A stretch of DNA of 64,000 nucleotides from Parasediminibacterium sp046546515 (GTDB lineage: Bacteria; Bacteroidota; Bacteroidia; Chitinophagales; Chitinophagaceae), in NCBI RefSeq assembly GCF_046546515.1, contig NZ_JBKHKJ010000009.1:90678-154677 (forward strand), given 5' to 3'. Positions 9,192 to 16,818 of this stretch are shown here, piece after piece (within the stretch, counting starts at the first letter, position 1; each line of letters starts with the position of its first letter). The notes under the pieces are model-generated. The model saw only the letters and a program-made list of their open reading frames with translations, made no database searches and was not told the DNA's origin. The translations under genes and the position numbers were made by a program.

Positions 9192-9707
9192 ATGAAAAAG
9201 GTATCACTATTAATAATGGCTTGCACGCTTCTGTTCGCCTGCCAGCCCGAGAAATATAAATCTGTAGGAACGCCTATCGACCCTGTTGCTACCCTTGCAG
9301 GCACATGGAGTCTAAGTAAGGTTACGCAAACAGACGAGAATGCAAAAAACAATGGTTATTCCTACGATCCCATCAATGTGCAAACAGCAGACTTAACCAC
9401 TGCTTTTCCATTTACCGATTTTAAGTTAACACTTAATTTAGCTAGTGGAGTGCCCTCTACATTTACTACTGTGCCAGGCAAATCTCCAAAAGTAATTAAG
9501 TTAACAAGTGGAACCTGGACTGTTGACAATGCAAAAACGCCACAAATAGTTACATTGGTAAGTGGTAAAGACACTGCAACCGTTACGCTAGGTTCATTGC
9601 CATTGAGTGCAACGCCTATTTTAAAATTGGCAGCTACAAAATCAGATTATTCTACTACCAAACCAAAGCTATTGATATCCTATAGCTATGAATTTTCTAA
9701 ACAATAA
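9192..9707 (+). CDS. Small lipoprotein of the Sus-like locus (lipocalin-like, DUF5004-type)
   Basis: A 171-residue predicted lipoprotein. I chose the ATG at 9192 (MKKVSLLIMACTLLFACQ), 22 bases after the susD stop, because it gives a clean signal peptide with lipobox LFAC; upstream in-frame starts overlap susD and give no signal. LAGTWSLSKVTQTDE followed by beta-strand repeats and a TWTVDNAKTPQIVTL strand resembles the Bacteroidota lipocalin-like or DUF5004 proteins that often sit in SusCD loci. Its exact role is unknown; a surface accessory is inferred from position. Confidence 0.7.
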   Translation: MKKVSLLIMACTLLFACQPEKYKSVGTPIDPVATLAGTWSLSKVTQTDENAKNNGYSYDPINVQTADLTTAFPFTDFKLTLNLASGVPSTFTTVPGKSPKVIKLTSGTWTVDNAKTPQIVTLVSGKDTATVTLGSLPLSATPILKLAATKSDYSTTKPKLLISYSYEFSKQ

Positions 9708-9718
9708 ACTATTTAAGC

Positions 9719-10525
9719 ATGAAGAAGATAGCATTTTTATTTACATTAACACTTGCTTTTTGCATGGGTACTGCAAAAGCACAGAACCCATCGTTTGTGC
9801 CTGCCAGCTTCACGGCTAATGATGCGTTTACGCTTACAGTAGATGTGAGCGGCACGCCAATGGCGGGCGAAACAGAAGCATATATATGGATATTCTCCAA
9901 CACATCGCCAACAAGCGATGCTGACAAGGCAGCATATCCAGCCAAGGATGGTTATACCAACACTGCATGGGGCAATTCGCCTGTTACGGCAAAAATGACT
10001 GCTGCAGGTACCAATAAATGGTCGTTTAAAGTTACGTCTGGCGTTGCTTTGTTTTCCCAGTCACCTGGTCAATTAAAAGATTTTGGCTTTTTGGTTAAAT
10101 CTCAAACCGGAAGTAAGCAAACACCAGATTTCAAGCCTTATTTCTTCGATTTGTTGGTTTTTAAGCCTACAACGCTAAGGATTTTCCCTGCCAAGGTCGA
10201 TAAGGACGATATTGTAACCCTAAATTTTGAAAGAACTTTAAGTACTATTGTGCAAGAACAACGCATGACCGCAACAGGAGTTACTGTTACGGCCTTTGAC
10301 GAGGCTGGCACACAAGTGGGCAACCCGCTTACTTTCCCTGTAAAAAAAGTAACCAGTAATATTTGGAATGCTTCGTTGGTAATAAGCGACAATTTCACGC
10401 CTACTACAGGGCATTCGCTATATAAGTTCAGGTACAAATTCATAGGCACTGCCTTAGATGTTACTGGTGCGGCTGCTAGTGTTACTTCTTCGGAATCAGA
10501 AATCATATTTACAGCTTTAAAATAA
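9719..10525 (+). CDS. Secreted protein of the Sus-like locus, function unknown
   Basis: A 268-residue protein with a clear Sec signal peptide cleaved after about residue 21 (GTAKA-QN). No lipobox is present. The mature part is beta-rich, with Ig-like-looking strands (FTLTVDVSGT, EAYIWIFSN) and a second half starting DDIVTLNFE. It lies 11 bases behind the lipoprotein gene and 5 bases before the SusE/F gene, so it is part of the same operon. I do not recognise the family with confidence; similar genes accompany SusE-type proteins. A periplasmic or surface glycan-binding role is only a guess from context. Confidence 0.7.
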   Translation: MKKIAFLFTLTLAFCMGTAKAQNPSFVPASFTANDAFTLTVDVSGTPMAGETEAYIWIFSNTSPTSDADKAAYPAKDGYTNTAWGNSPVTAKMTAAGTNKWSFKVTSGVALFSQSPGQLKDFGFLVKSQTGSKQTPDFKPYFFDLLVFKPTTLRIFPAKVDKDDIVTLNFERTLSTIVQEQRMTATGVTVTAFDEAGTQVGNPLTFPVKKVTSNIWNASLVISDNFTPTTGHSLYKFRYKFIGTALDVTGAAASVTSSESEIIFTALK

Positions 10526-10530
10526 AATTT

Positions 10531-12366
10531 ATGAAAAAAATATTCATCGCTTTCATAGCAATGGCTGCAACTTTTGCCGCTTGTAAAAAGGCAGACTTGG
10601 CAACCAACACACCCACGGGCGAGGGTTTGGTGGGCTTTAATTTAAAAACACCTACATCTGGCACTTCTTTGCTGCTAAACGCTTCTACGCCTAGTGCCAC
10701 TGTTGACATTACATGGGGGGCATCAACCCCAGGGTTAAAAACCCTCCCCACCTATAAATGGTTGTTGGCACTAAAATCGGTTGGTGATTTTTCAAACCCT
10801 GTTTTATCGGTTCCTGCCAACAATGGCGGGGTAGATACTAAACTTACCCTTACGTATAAGCAAATCGACGATTCGTTGAATGCCAAAGGCATCAAAGCCA
10901 ATGCGTCAACAGATTATATCTGGACTGTTCAGGCCGACAATGGCAGCACGCAACTATTGGCAAATAATGTGTTCAATTTGTCTATCACCCGTTTTGGAAA
11001 CGCTACTTCGCCTTTTGTTATTCTAGGCCCAGTTTCCACAGTTACACCAATTGCTATCGACCCAGGTTCTACTACAAACAATATTGTGTTTAATTGGACT
11101 AAGTCAATACCTGCTGTAGGCAGCCCAGCTGTAAAATACCAAGTATTGTTTGCTGAAAGGAAATTAGATGCCAATGGCAATGAAATACCAGTAGATTGGA
11201 CAAAGCCTTTGTTTACCGTAGCATCTAATACTGCTGGTACAGACACACTAGCTTCTATTGCTTACAAAACAATCAGCGATAGCTTGGTAGGCAAAGGATT
11301 TACAAACTTATCTGCCCCTACACTGTTAAAATGGACGGTAGTAGCTACTTCAGGTACATGGAAACAACAATCTACTTATGAAAATATAGTGGGTATTTTA
11401 AGGGAAGTAAGGGTATATATGCCGGGTGGGTATCAAACCGCAACTGGTAATGGTACAGACTGGACCCCAGCAAATGCCCCAGAACTAATACGAGATACAA
11501 GGGATGGTTTAACCAATAATTTGTATTACACTTATATCTACTTGCCAGCAGGAACAGAATTTAAGTTAACACAAGGAAGGGGATGGGATATAGCTTTTGG
11601 CGGCGTGAGTCCTATTACTTTTAACGGCAGTTCTGTAACAGGTGATGCAACTTCCAATAATGGTTCTAACCTTAAAGTAACTGCTGCGGGCGTTTATCGC
11701 ATTAGTTTTAATAGGACAACTTTAAAAATAAACATTAGCCTTGGCCGTATGGGCTTTGTAGGTGCAGCAGTTAATGGTGTTGGCTGGGTCCCAGGCAATG
11801 TATTCCCTGCTGGTGCTATGGGCAATATAGGTACTAACTTATTCCTTGGTATCCACGACTTTACTGCTGATGGATGGAAGATAATTGATAACGACCAGTG
11901 GGACAATGGTTCTAAAACGGTTGATGAAACTAGGAGCTATGGTTCTACAGGGCCTTCAGGTTCTGCATTGGTTACCAACGCAGATAATATGCCTAATATA
12001 CCTGCTGCTGGAAGGTATAGGGTAATATGGGATGGCACTGATGTAAATAACGTAAAATATACCCTGAATGAAGGTAATATGTATGTGATTGGTGCTGCCA
12101 CTGTTGGTGGATGGGACAACTCGGCTACACAAACAGACGCGCAAAGGCCACCATTAACCTATATGGGTAATGGCAAATGGCAAGGTGTTGTAGCCCTTAC
12201 CGCTGGCGAATTCAAATTCATTATCAAGAAAGGTAGTTGGGACTTTAGCTACGGTGGAACCGGTGGCAAACTCTCTTATAACAATGGGGCAAATTTGTCC
12301 GTAGCAACTGCTGGCAATTATACCATTACTGTTGATGAATATGCGCAAACATATTCTGTTCAATAA
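10531..12366 (+). CDS. SusE/SusF-type outer-membrane glycan-binding lipoprotein
   Basis: A 611-residue lipoprotein with lipobox FAAC (Cys at about 18). Two SusE-type Ig/fibronectin-like domains follow (each with a TVDITW or NNIVFNW strand and a DYIWTVQA or LLKWTVVA strand). After about residue 290 come consecutive SusE/F-type carbohydrate-binding modules, seen in the repeated pattern of AGTEFKLTQGRGWDIAFGG, TADGWKIID, and AGEFKFIIKKGSWDFSYGG, each with Trp and Lys/Gln residues of the type that contact glucan. SusE/F proteins bind starch-like glucans at the surface and do not degrade them. It is the last gene of the locus and is followed by a strong terminator. Confidence 0.88.
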   Translation: MKKIFIAFIAMAATFAACKKADLATNTPTGEGLVGFNLKTPTSGTSLLLNASTPSATVDITWGASTPGLKTLPTYKWLLALKSVGDFSNPVLSVPANNGGVDTKLTLTYKQIDDSLNAKGIKANASTDYIWTVQADNGSTQLLANNVFNLSITRFGNATSPFVILGPVSTVTPIAIDPGSTTNNIVFNWTKSIPAVGSPAVKYQVLFAERKLDANGNEIPVDWTKPLFTVASNTAGTDTLASIAYKTISDSLVGKGFTNLSAPTLLKWTVVATSGTWKQQSTYENIVGILREVRVYMPGGYQTATGNGTDWTPANAPELIRDTRDGLTNNLYYTYIYLPAGTEFKLTQGRGWDIAFGGVSPITFNGSSVTGDATSNNGSNLKVTAAGVYRISFNRTTLKINISLGRMGFVGAAVNGVGWVPGNVFPAGAMGNIGTNLFLGIHDFTADGWKIIDNDQWDNGSKTVDETRSYGSTGPSGSALVTNADNMPNIPAAGRYRVIWDGTDVNNVKYTLNEGNMYVIGAATVGGWDNSATQTDAQRPPLTYMGNGKWQGVVALTAGEFKFIIKKGSWDFSYGGTGGKLSYNNGANLSVATAGNYTITVDEYAQTYSVQ

Positions 12367-12398
12367 GAATTTTTAGTACCAAGTGTTACATTACACGG

Positions 12399-12450
12399 AA
12401 GCACTTAGCATAAGCCTTTTTTAAGGGTTTTGCTAGGTGCTTCTTATTTT
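12399..12450 (+). terminator. Terminator after the Sus-like operon
   Basis: AAGCACTTAGCA (12399-12410) pairs with TGCTAGGTGCTT (12431-12442) and is followed by a T-rich stretch. It lies 33 bases behind the last gene. Confidence 0.8.
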
Positions 12451-12498
12451 ATTTGGAACTTAAAAGTTTTCGCTTTGTCCTTAAACAACGGTAATGCA

Positions 12499-12902
12499 AA
12501 AAATCTTAACTTTGTGGTAAAAATGCACTCGATACAAACTACTTACAAAACTAGTGTCTTGGCATCCCAAGCGTAGCTCTTTTTTTACTAATATTAAGAT
12601 AGTTGTAGTCTCAAAATTTTGTCTTGTATTTATGGCTGTAAAATGCGCACAAATCAAGCATAAAATGAGCATAAATTACGCACCAAATATGCAGAAATCA
12701 CTCAAAAAATACGCACCAAATACGCGCGTTTTACGCATTATTTTTTTTAGATATTGTTGATAATCAATGATTTAAATAAGAGGAGACAATTTTTGAAAAA
12801 TACGCGAACAACAAAAAGCTCCAAAATTGGCAAAACTGAAACTATTTTAATAAAAATAGGAGGCAAAATTGATATTATTAAAAATGTGCAAATATTCTCG
12901 TT
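12499..12902 (-). repeat. 11-bp-array element, family A, copy A1
   Basis: About 400 bases highly similar to 16120-16518 and, in part, to 44620-44945. The array at 12645-12743 is nine consecutive 11-base units of the type ACGCACCAAAT (for example AAGCATAAAAT, GAGCATAAATT, ATGCAGAAATC, ACTCAAAAAAT) with no length change. In the orientation used for all elements it lies on the minus strand: header TCATTGATTATCA at 12758-12773, then array, then a conserved tail that ends near a TAACTTTG motif at 12507. I see no gene in 12367-13127. Confidence 0.85.
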
Positions 12903-13127
12903 TTGCACTTGTCTTTGAATTAGTTGGGGCTTGCAATCAATTTCAATTGAAAAATTTAGGTTTAATAAAAAAGCAAAACGCTTTTATACACAATCGGCAA
13001 TATATGTGGTGAGTCGTAACAATTTTTTCTGTTATTTTTACAATGTTTATTTTTCAGTCCTTGGTTTCATGGCAGTTCCGTGATATGGGCAGAAGGATTA
13101 GTCTCCTTGTAAAAACAACTTTATTCT

Positions 13128-14003
13128 ATGCTCTATTCCATGACAGGTTACGGCCGCTCCGAACAAACCATTGGCGACAAAATATTTTTAATTGAGCTGC
13201 GCTCGCTCAATGGCAAGCAGTTCGACATTAGGATGCAGCTGCCAGCTTTGCTAAAGCCTTACGAATTTGATATAAGGACTATGCTGAACGAAGGCTTGGA
13301 AAGGGGCAGCGTTGAATGTTTTATCACCATCAAGCAAAACGGGGTGTCAAAACCCATCAGCATCAATGCCGATTTGCTGAAAGCCTATTATGTTTCCGTG
13401 ATGCAGATAGCCGATGAGCTGCAGGCCGATACGCAGCAATTGTTGGCAGCTATTTTGAGGATGCCGGAAATAATGGTAAACTCTACCGAGATACTGAACG
13501 AAAAGGAATGGGAGCAGTTTAAAATAGTGCTGAAAGCCGCCATTGCTGATTTGATAGTCCACCGCTTAGACGAAGGCAAATCAATAGAGGCCGATATGCT
13601 AATCAGGGTAGCCAATATAGAAGCACAAAGCACAGCAATAGTAGCACTGGAGCCCAACAGGAGGCAGAAAATAAAAGAAAACTTCGAGAAATTGCTGGAA
13701 GAAAAAGTAGGCAAAGAAAACTACGACAGCAACCGTTTGGAGCAAGAACTGATTTACTACATAGAAAAAATAGACATTAGCGAGGAGCAGGTGCGCCTAA
13801 AAAACCACATTAGTTATTTTAAAACAATATTGGAAGAGAAAGACAAAAGCAAAGGCAAAAAATTGTCATTCTTGTTGCAGGAGTTTGGCAGAGAAATAAA
13901 TACTACAGGTGCCAAGGCCTACGACTCGCAGATACAAAAATGCGTGGTGCTGATGAAAGACGAGCTAGAAAAAGCTAAGGAACAGGTATTGAATGTGTTA
14001 TAG
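13128..14003 (+). CDS. yicC: YicC-family endoribonuclease
   Basis: A 291-residue YicC/YloC protein. The start MLYSMTGYGRSEQ is the family's N-terminal signature, ELRSLNGKQFDI follows at about residue 24, and the C-terminal half (DUF1732) has the very conserved KKLSFLLQEFGREINTTGAKA. Length is typical. YicC proteins are reported to be endoribonucleases that act on RNA in regulatory decay; in Bacteroidota yicC often precedes gmk, but here a lipoprotein follows instead. ATG at 13128 is the only sensible start. Confidence 0.93.
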   Translation: MLYSMTGYGRSEQTIGDKIFLIELRSLNGKQFDIRMQLPALLKPYEFDIRTMLNEGLERGSVECFITIKQNGVSKPISINADLLKAYYVSVMQIADELQADTQQLLAAILRMPEIMVNSTEILNEKEWEQFKIVLKAAIADLIVHRLDEGKSIEADMLIRVANIEAQSTAIVALEPNRRQKIKENFEKLLEEKVGKENYDSNRLEQELIYYIEKIDISEEQVRLKNHISYFKTILEEKDKSKGKKLSFLLQEFGREINTTGAKAYDSQIQKCVVLMKDELEKAKEQVLNVL

Positions 14004-14093
14004 GGTTATTTTTGTGTTCTATGTGCCTATGTGGTGAAAAATATTTTTGTAAAAAAGCAATAATTATCACTTTAAAACCAGTGTTAACTATAA

Positions 14094-14573
14094 ATGAAGC
14101 AGCTTGTTTTCATATTTGTTATGAGTTTTGTGCTAGTGTCTTGTACTAAAACGTACCAGTGTAGCCATATTGGCCTAAACTTGGTATTCAATTCATACGA
14201 CAGTAGCAACATTGATACAATTATCCTTCGCAGGTTCACCATAGGCAAGAAGTTTATGGAACAGCTAGATTCTGTATTGCTATCGCCACAAAATACAAGA
14301 TATGTTACAAATACAGACAGCAGCATAAGCCTATATGCAACCAACAATAGCTGGCAAATAAACGATCAGTACGACTGGCAAATAGTCAACCCTTTCGACT
14401 ATAAAAAGGTCTCTATATCTGAAATGAAATTCCAAAACCTCGAGCAGAAGTACGGCGGTTTGTTTAGCGGCACCCCCCCAATTTGTTATAGCTTTTTCAT
14501 TTCCTATAAGCGGGACAATTATATAGTCAGCAATTTCGATAGCATAAGCAACAACTTGATTATATCCAAATAG
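14094..14573 (+). CDS. Hypothetical lipoprotein
   Basis: A 159-residue protein with a 17-residue signal ending in lipobox VLVSC, so an outer-membrane or periplasmic lipoprotein. The rest is polar, with no family I recognise. It stands alone on the plus strand 90 bases behind yicC and is followed by the terminators and small minus-strand ORFs described below. Confidence 0.65.
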   Translation: MKQLVFIFVMSFVLVSCTKTYQCSHIGLNLVFNSYDSSNIDTIILRRFTIGKKFMEQLDSVLLSPQNTRYVTNTDSSISLYATNNSWQINDQYDWQIVNPFDYKKVSISEMKFQNLEQKYGGLFSGTPPICYSFFISYKRDNYIVSNFDSISNNLIISK

Positions 14574-14663
14574 TCACTGCAATTTTTCCAAAACTTTTTG
14601 CGTTACTTTCAACCTTCATGCCTTTTCCACATCATGCCTACAACGCACTCATTTCAGGGGCAT

Positions 14664-14700
14664 AAAAAACCCGGCCTCGTTTCAGGAGGCCGGGTTATAT
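14664..14700 (-). terminator. Terminator for the 43-residue minus-strand ORF
   Basis: Read on the minus strand, AACCCGGCCTC pairs with GAGGCCGGGTT around a 7-base loop, and a run of T follows (GGGTTTTTTATG). The T-run sits on the minus side, so it ends leftward transcription. It lies about 23 bases beyond the stop of the 43-residue ORF. Confidence 0.85.
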
Positions 14701-14722
14701 GCTGATGCACTTACTGTTTATT

Positions 14723-14854
14723 TCAGTACACTTGTTTATAACTTTCAGCCCCTAGGAAAAATTCTTCTGTTTGGTCTATGCTTTGCACAAAACGCCTTTT
14801 CAATATCAATACTAGTTTGACAAAGAATTTGATGATGGTCCTTAAAATTTTCAT
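14723..14854 (-). CDS. Small basic-amphipathic protein (43 residues)
   Basis: An ATG at 14854-14852 opens a 43-codon frame: a basic, hydrophobic first half (MKILRTIIKFFVKLVLILKR) followed by an acidic/aromatic second half (SIDQTEEFFLGAESYKQVY), then TGA. It is enclosed between two minus-oriented terminators, which is what a discrete small transcript would look like. The second half recalls short proteins with an EEFLAGA-like motif (DUF3563-like), but only faintly. Coding is inferred from placement and composition, not from homology. Confidence 0.5.
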   Translation of the reverse strand: MKILRTIIKFFVKLVLILKRRFVQSIDQTEEFFLGAESYKQVY

Positions 14855-14880
14855 GTCGTAAAAATTTTATTGTTTAAAAA

Positions 14881-14918
14881 TAAAAACCCCCGCATTCATA
14901 CTGCGGGGGTTTCTTTAT
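14881..14918 (-). terminator. Terminator for the 31-residue minus-strand ORF
   Basis: On the minus strand AAACCCCCGCA pairs with TGCGGGGGTTT around a 7-base loop, followed by TTTATTTTT. It begins about 18 bases beyond the TAA of the 31-residue ORF and ends leftward transcription. Confidence 0.85.
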
Positions 14919-14935
14919 TATTATCAAATGCTGTT

Positions 14936-15031
14936 TTACCAACACGAATATAATCCCCCACTACACGATTGATACACACAGGCATCAAAACACTTGTTCA
15001 ATATGGTATTATGTGATTGTTTTTGTAGCAT
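14936..15031 (-). CDS. Candidate Cys-rich micropeptide (31 residues)
   Basis: An ATG at 15031-15029 begins a 31-codon frame whose C-terminal half reads CFDACVYQSCSGGLYSCW: four cysteines, a Gly-Gly and an aromatic end. It is directly followed by a strong minus-oriented terminator, and a CATATTTG element (one mismatch to the Bacteroidota -7 motif TANNTTTG) lies upstream at 15060-15053. No maturation enzyme is nearby. It could be a signalling or toxin-like peptide or a chance frame within a small RNA; evidence is positional only. Confidence 0.35.
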   Translation of the reverse strand: MLQKQSHNTILNKCFDACVYQSCSGGLYSCW

Positions 15032-15210
15032 TACTAATTTTTTATTCCAAGGCAAATATGCAAAAACTTTTTGAATATTTTAACTTTTTATTAATGTTTT
15101 ACAAAAAAAAATGTTTTCATCCATTTCTAAATTTGAAAAAAAAACATTGGCAGCCCCTAATAAATAGCATTTTGTCGTAAAAAACCTGTACTATTTTCCA
15201 TGAGCAACAA

Positions 15211-15621
15211 CTATGCCTCTTCTGTAAAAAAATGCGAAATAGCATCAATATTTTTTATTTCCTTGCAAACCGTGGCATTTAAGTTCTTTTCCAAATAGCC
15301 AATTACCTGTGAATATTCCTTTGCTTTTTCCTTGTCGGGCTCCGAAACGGATGAACTAACCATCATTACAAAAAAACGACTGTCGTTGGGCATTTCCTGT
15401 ATGGAGTTCAAAAAATCCCACCCATTCATCACGGGCATGTTAATGTCCAGCAACACAAGGTAAACACTGTTGTCATTTGTATTGGAGATGTACTCAAAGG
15501 CTTCTTTCCCATTTTTAAAAGTCAATGGCGCATTCGAAAGGTTGCAATTGGCAACAATTCGCTTGTGCATCAATACCACCACCGGGTCATCGTCCACTAT
15601 CAAAACTTTCAAATTTTCCAT
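15211..15621 (-). CDS. Single-domain response regulator (CheY-like)
   Basis: A 136-residue stand-alone receiver domain. I use the ATG at 15621 (MENLKVLIVDDDP); the frame is open from a TTG at 15630. The acidic pocket DDD is at 10-12, the phosphoacceptor is Asp59 in VLLDINMP, the switch Ser lies around 89-91 (MMVSSS), and Lys112 is in the GYLEKN loop. No output domain is present, so it must act through protein contacts or a phosphorelay. No histidine kinase is adjacent. It lies 180 bases upstream of the 31-residue ORF on the same strand. Confidence 0.9.
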   Translation of the reverse strand: MENLKVLIVDDDPVVVLMHKRIVANCNLSNAPLTFKNGKEAFEYISNTNDNSVYLVLLDINMPVMNGWDFLNSIQEMPNDSRFFVMMVSSSVSEPDKEKAKEYSQVIGYLEKNLNATVCKEIKNIDAISHFFTEEA

Positions 15622-15886
15622 TTCAAGCAATTTACACTTTTTTACTTTCCGCCCTTGTGCATATGCTGGTTTATTTGCACAAAACGAGCCAACATAACTT
15701 AAAAATCATTATTCGAGTTTTAAATGTAGCATAGTTACTTTGAATATGATAAAAAAAATTTAAGCCTGTGTTGCAGATTGCCACGGGTGCACAAAACTTT
15801 TTCGCTTCGTCTTGATACCCCCAGGGTAAACGCATCAAAATTCATTTTGCTCGAATCTTCGAGTTTGACACCAGTCCTGGCATATG

Positions 15887-15951
15887 CCACCTTATTTTAT
15901 CCTTTGAAAAAAATGCGCAGCATATTTTTTTCAAAGGATAAAATAGAGTGG
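15887..15951. repeat. Long near-perfect hairpin
   Basis: CCAC-TT-ATTTTATCCTTTGAAAAAAATGC folds back on GCATATTTTTTTCAAAGGATAAAAT-A-GAGTGG with a loop of a few bases, giving a stem of roughly 28 base pairs. It lies in the gene-free stretch 15622-16818 and is directly followed by a CCTTTGGAGAGGGGCTGGGG segment of the CTC/GAG repeat family (15965-16000). T-runs are inside the stem, so it does not look like a normal terminator. Confidence 0.75.
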
Positions 15952-16119
15952 CGGTGCCAAAGCTACCCTCGCCTTTGGAGAGGGGCTGGGGGTGAGGTTG
16001 AAGCCCGCCGGCTATGAGGCAAAAAGACTGAAAAGAGGCATTTTTGAATAAAATAGGCAATTAGGCACAGATTAAATTTTGATGCGTTTGCCCTGTTGAT
16101 ACCCCCCCCAAATCTATAA

Positions 16120-16518
16120 AAAGCTTATCTTTGTGGTAGAAATGCACTTGATACAAACTACTTACCAAACTAGTGTCTTGGCATCCTAATCGTAGTTCTT
16201 TTTTTACTAATATTAAGATAGTTGTAGTCTCAAAATTTGGTCTTGTATTTATGGCTGTAAAATACGCGCAAATCACGCACAAAATATGCATAAAATACGC
16301 AAAAAATAAGCACAAATCACTCAAAAAATAAGCACAAAATAAGCACGAATTACGCACAAAAATTTGATGTTATTGTTGATAATCAATGGTTTACAAGGGA
16401 GGCAACGATTTTTGAAAAAAAGAAAAAGCGTTAAAACCCCACAAAAATGGCAAAACTGAAACTATTTTAATAAAAAGCAAGATAAAAAATACATTATTAA
16501 AAATATGCAAATATTGTC
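16120..16518 (-). repeat. 11-bp-array element, family A, copy A2
   Basis: Close copy of A1 in the same orientation. The array at 16264-16362 consists of nine exact 11-base units, such as ACGCACAAAAT, ATGCATAAAAT, AAGCACAAATC, ACTCAAAAAAT and AAGCACGAATT. The header (complement of TGATAATCAATG) is at 16378-16388. The conserved tail runs to a perfect TATCTTTG at 16126-16133. Confidence 0.87.
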
Positions 16519-16637
16519 TCCTTGCCCTGTTCCTGTTGCCTTTTCCTTTAGGTAACTTGTCGCGGTCTTTCGTTGGGGTAAGGTTTGGCAAGGTTGCTTT
16601 TTTAATATAAAAAGCGAATAACTTTTATGCACCCAAT

Positions 16638-16755
16638 TGCCACTAAGGCATCAAAACACAAAGAGGCACAAAGTTTTTAAGTGAAAAGAAAATACAAATC
16701 GTGTACTCTTTTTTCTAAGTGCATCTTCGAGCCTTTGAGTCTTTGTGGCAATTTC
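16638..16755. repeat. Foldback repeat, GCCAC-AAGGCAC family (copy 2)
   Basis: Left arm TGCCACTAAGGCATCAAAAC then ACAAAGAGGCACAAAG, right arm GAGCCTTTGAGTCTTTGTGG then CAA, with a purine/T-rich centre. It lies just upstream of the HD-domain gene. Confidence 0.78.
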
Positions 16756-16818
16756 ACTAACTAATTTTTAATCTTTCTGCAAAACCTACAATACCATCTT
16801 GCTATTATCTTTACACCA

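Noticed and set aside
12645..12743. Possible CRISPR array or coding tandem repeat
   Set aside because: Units are only 11 bases with no unique spacers and no cas genes are near; 11 bases is not a multiple of three and no frame shows protein-like composition or a start context.
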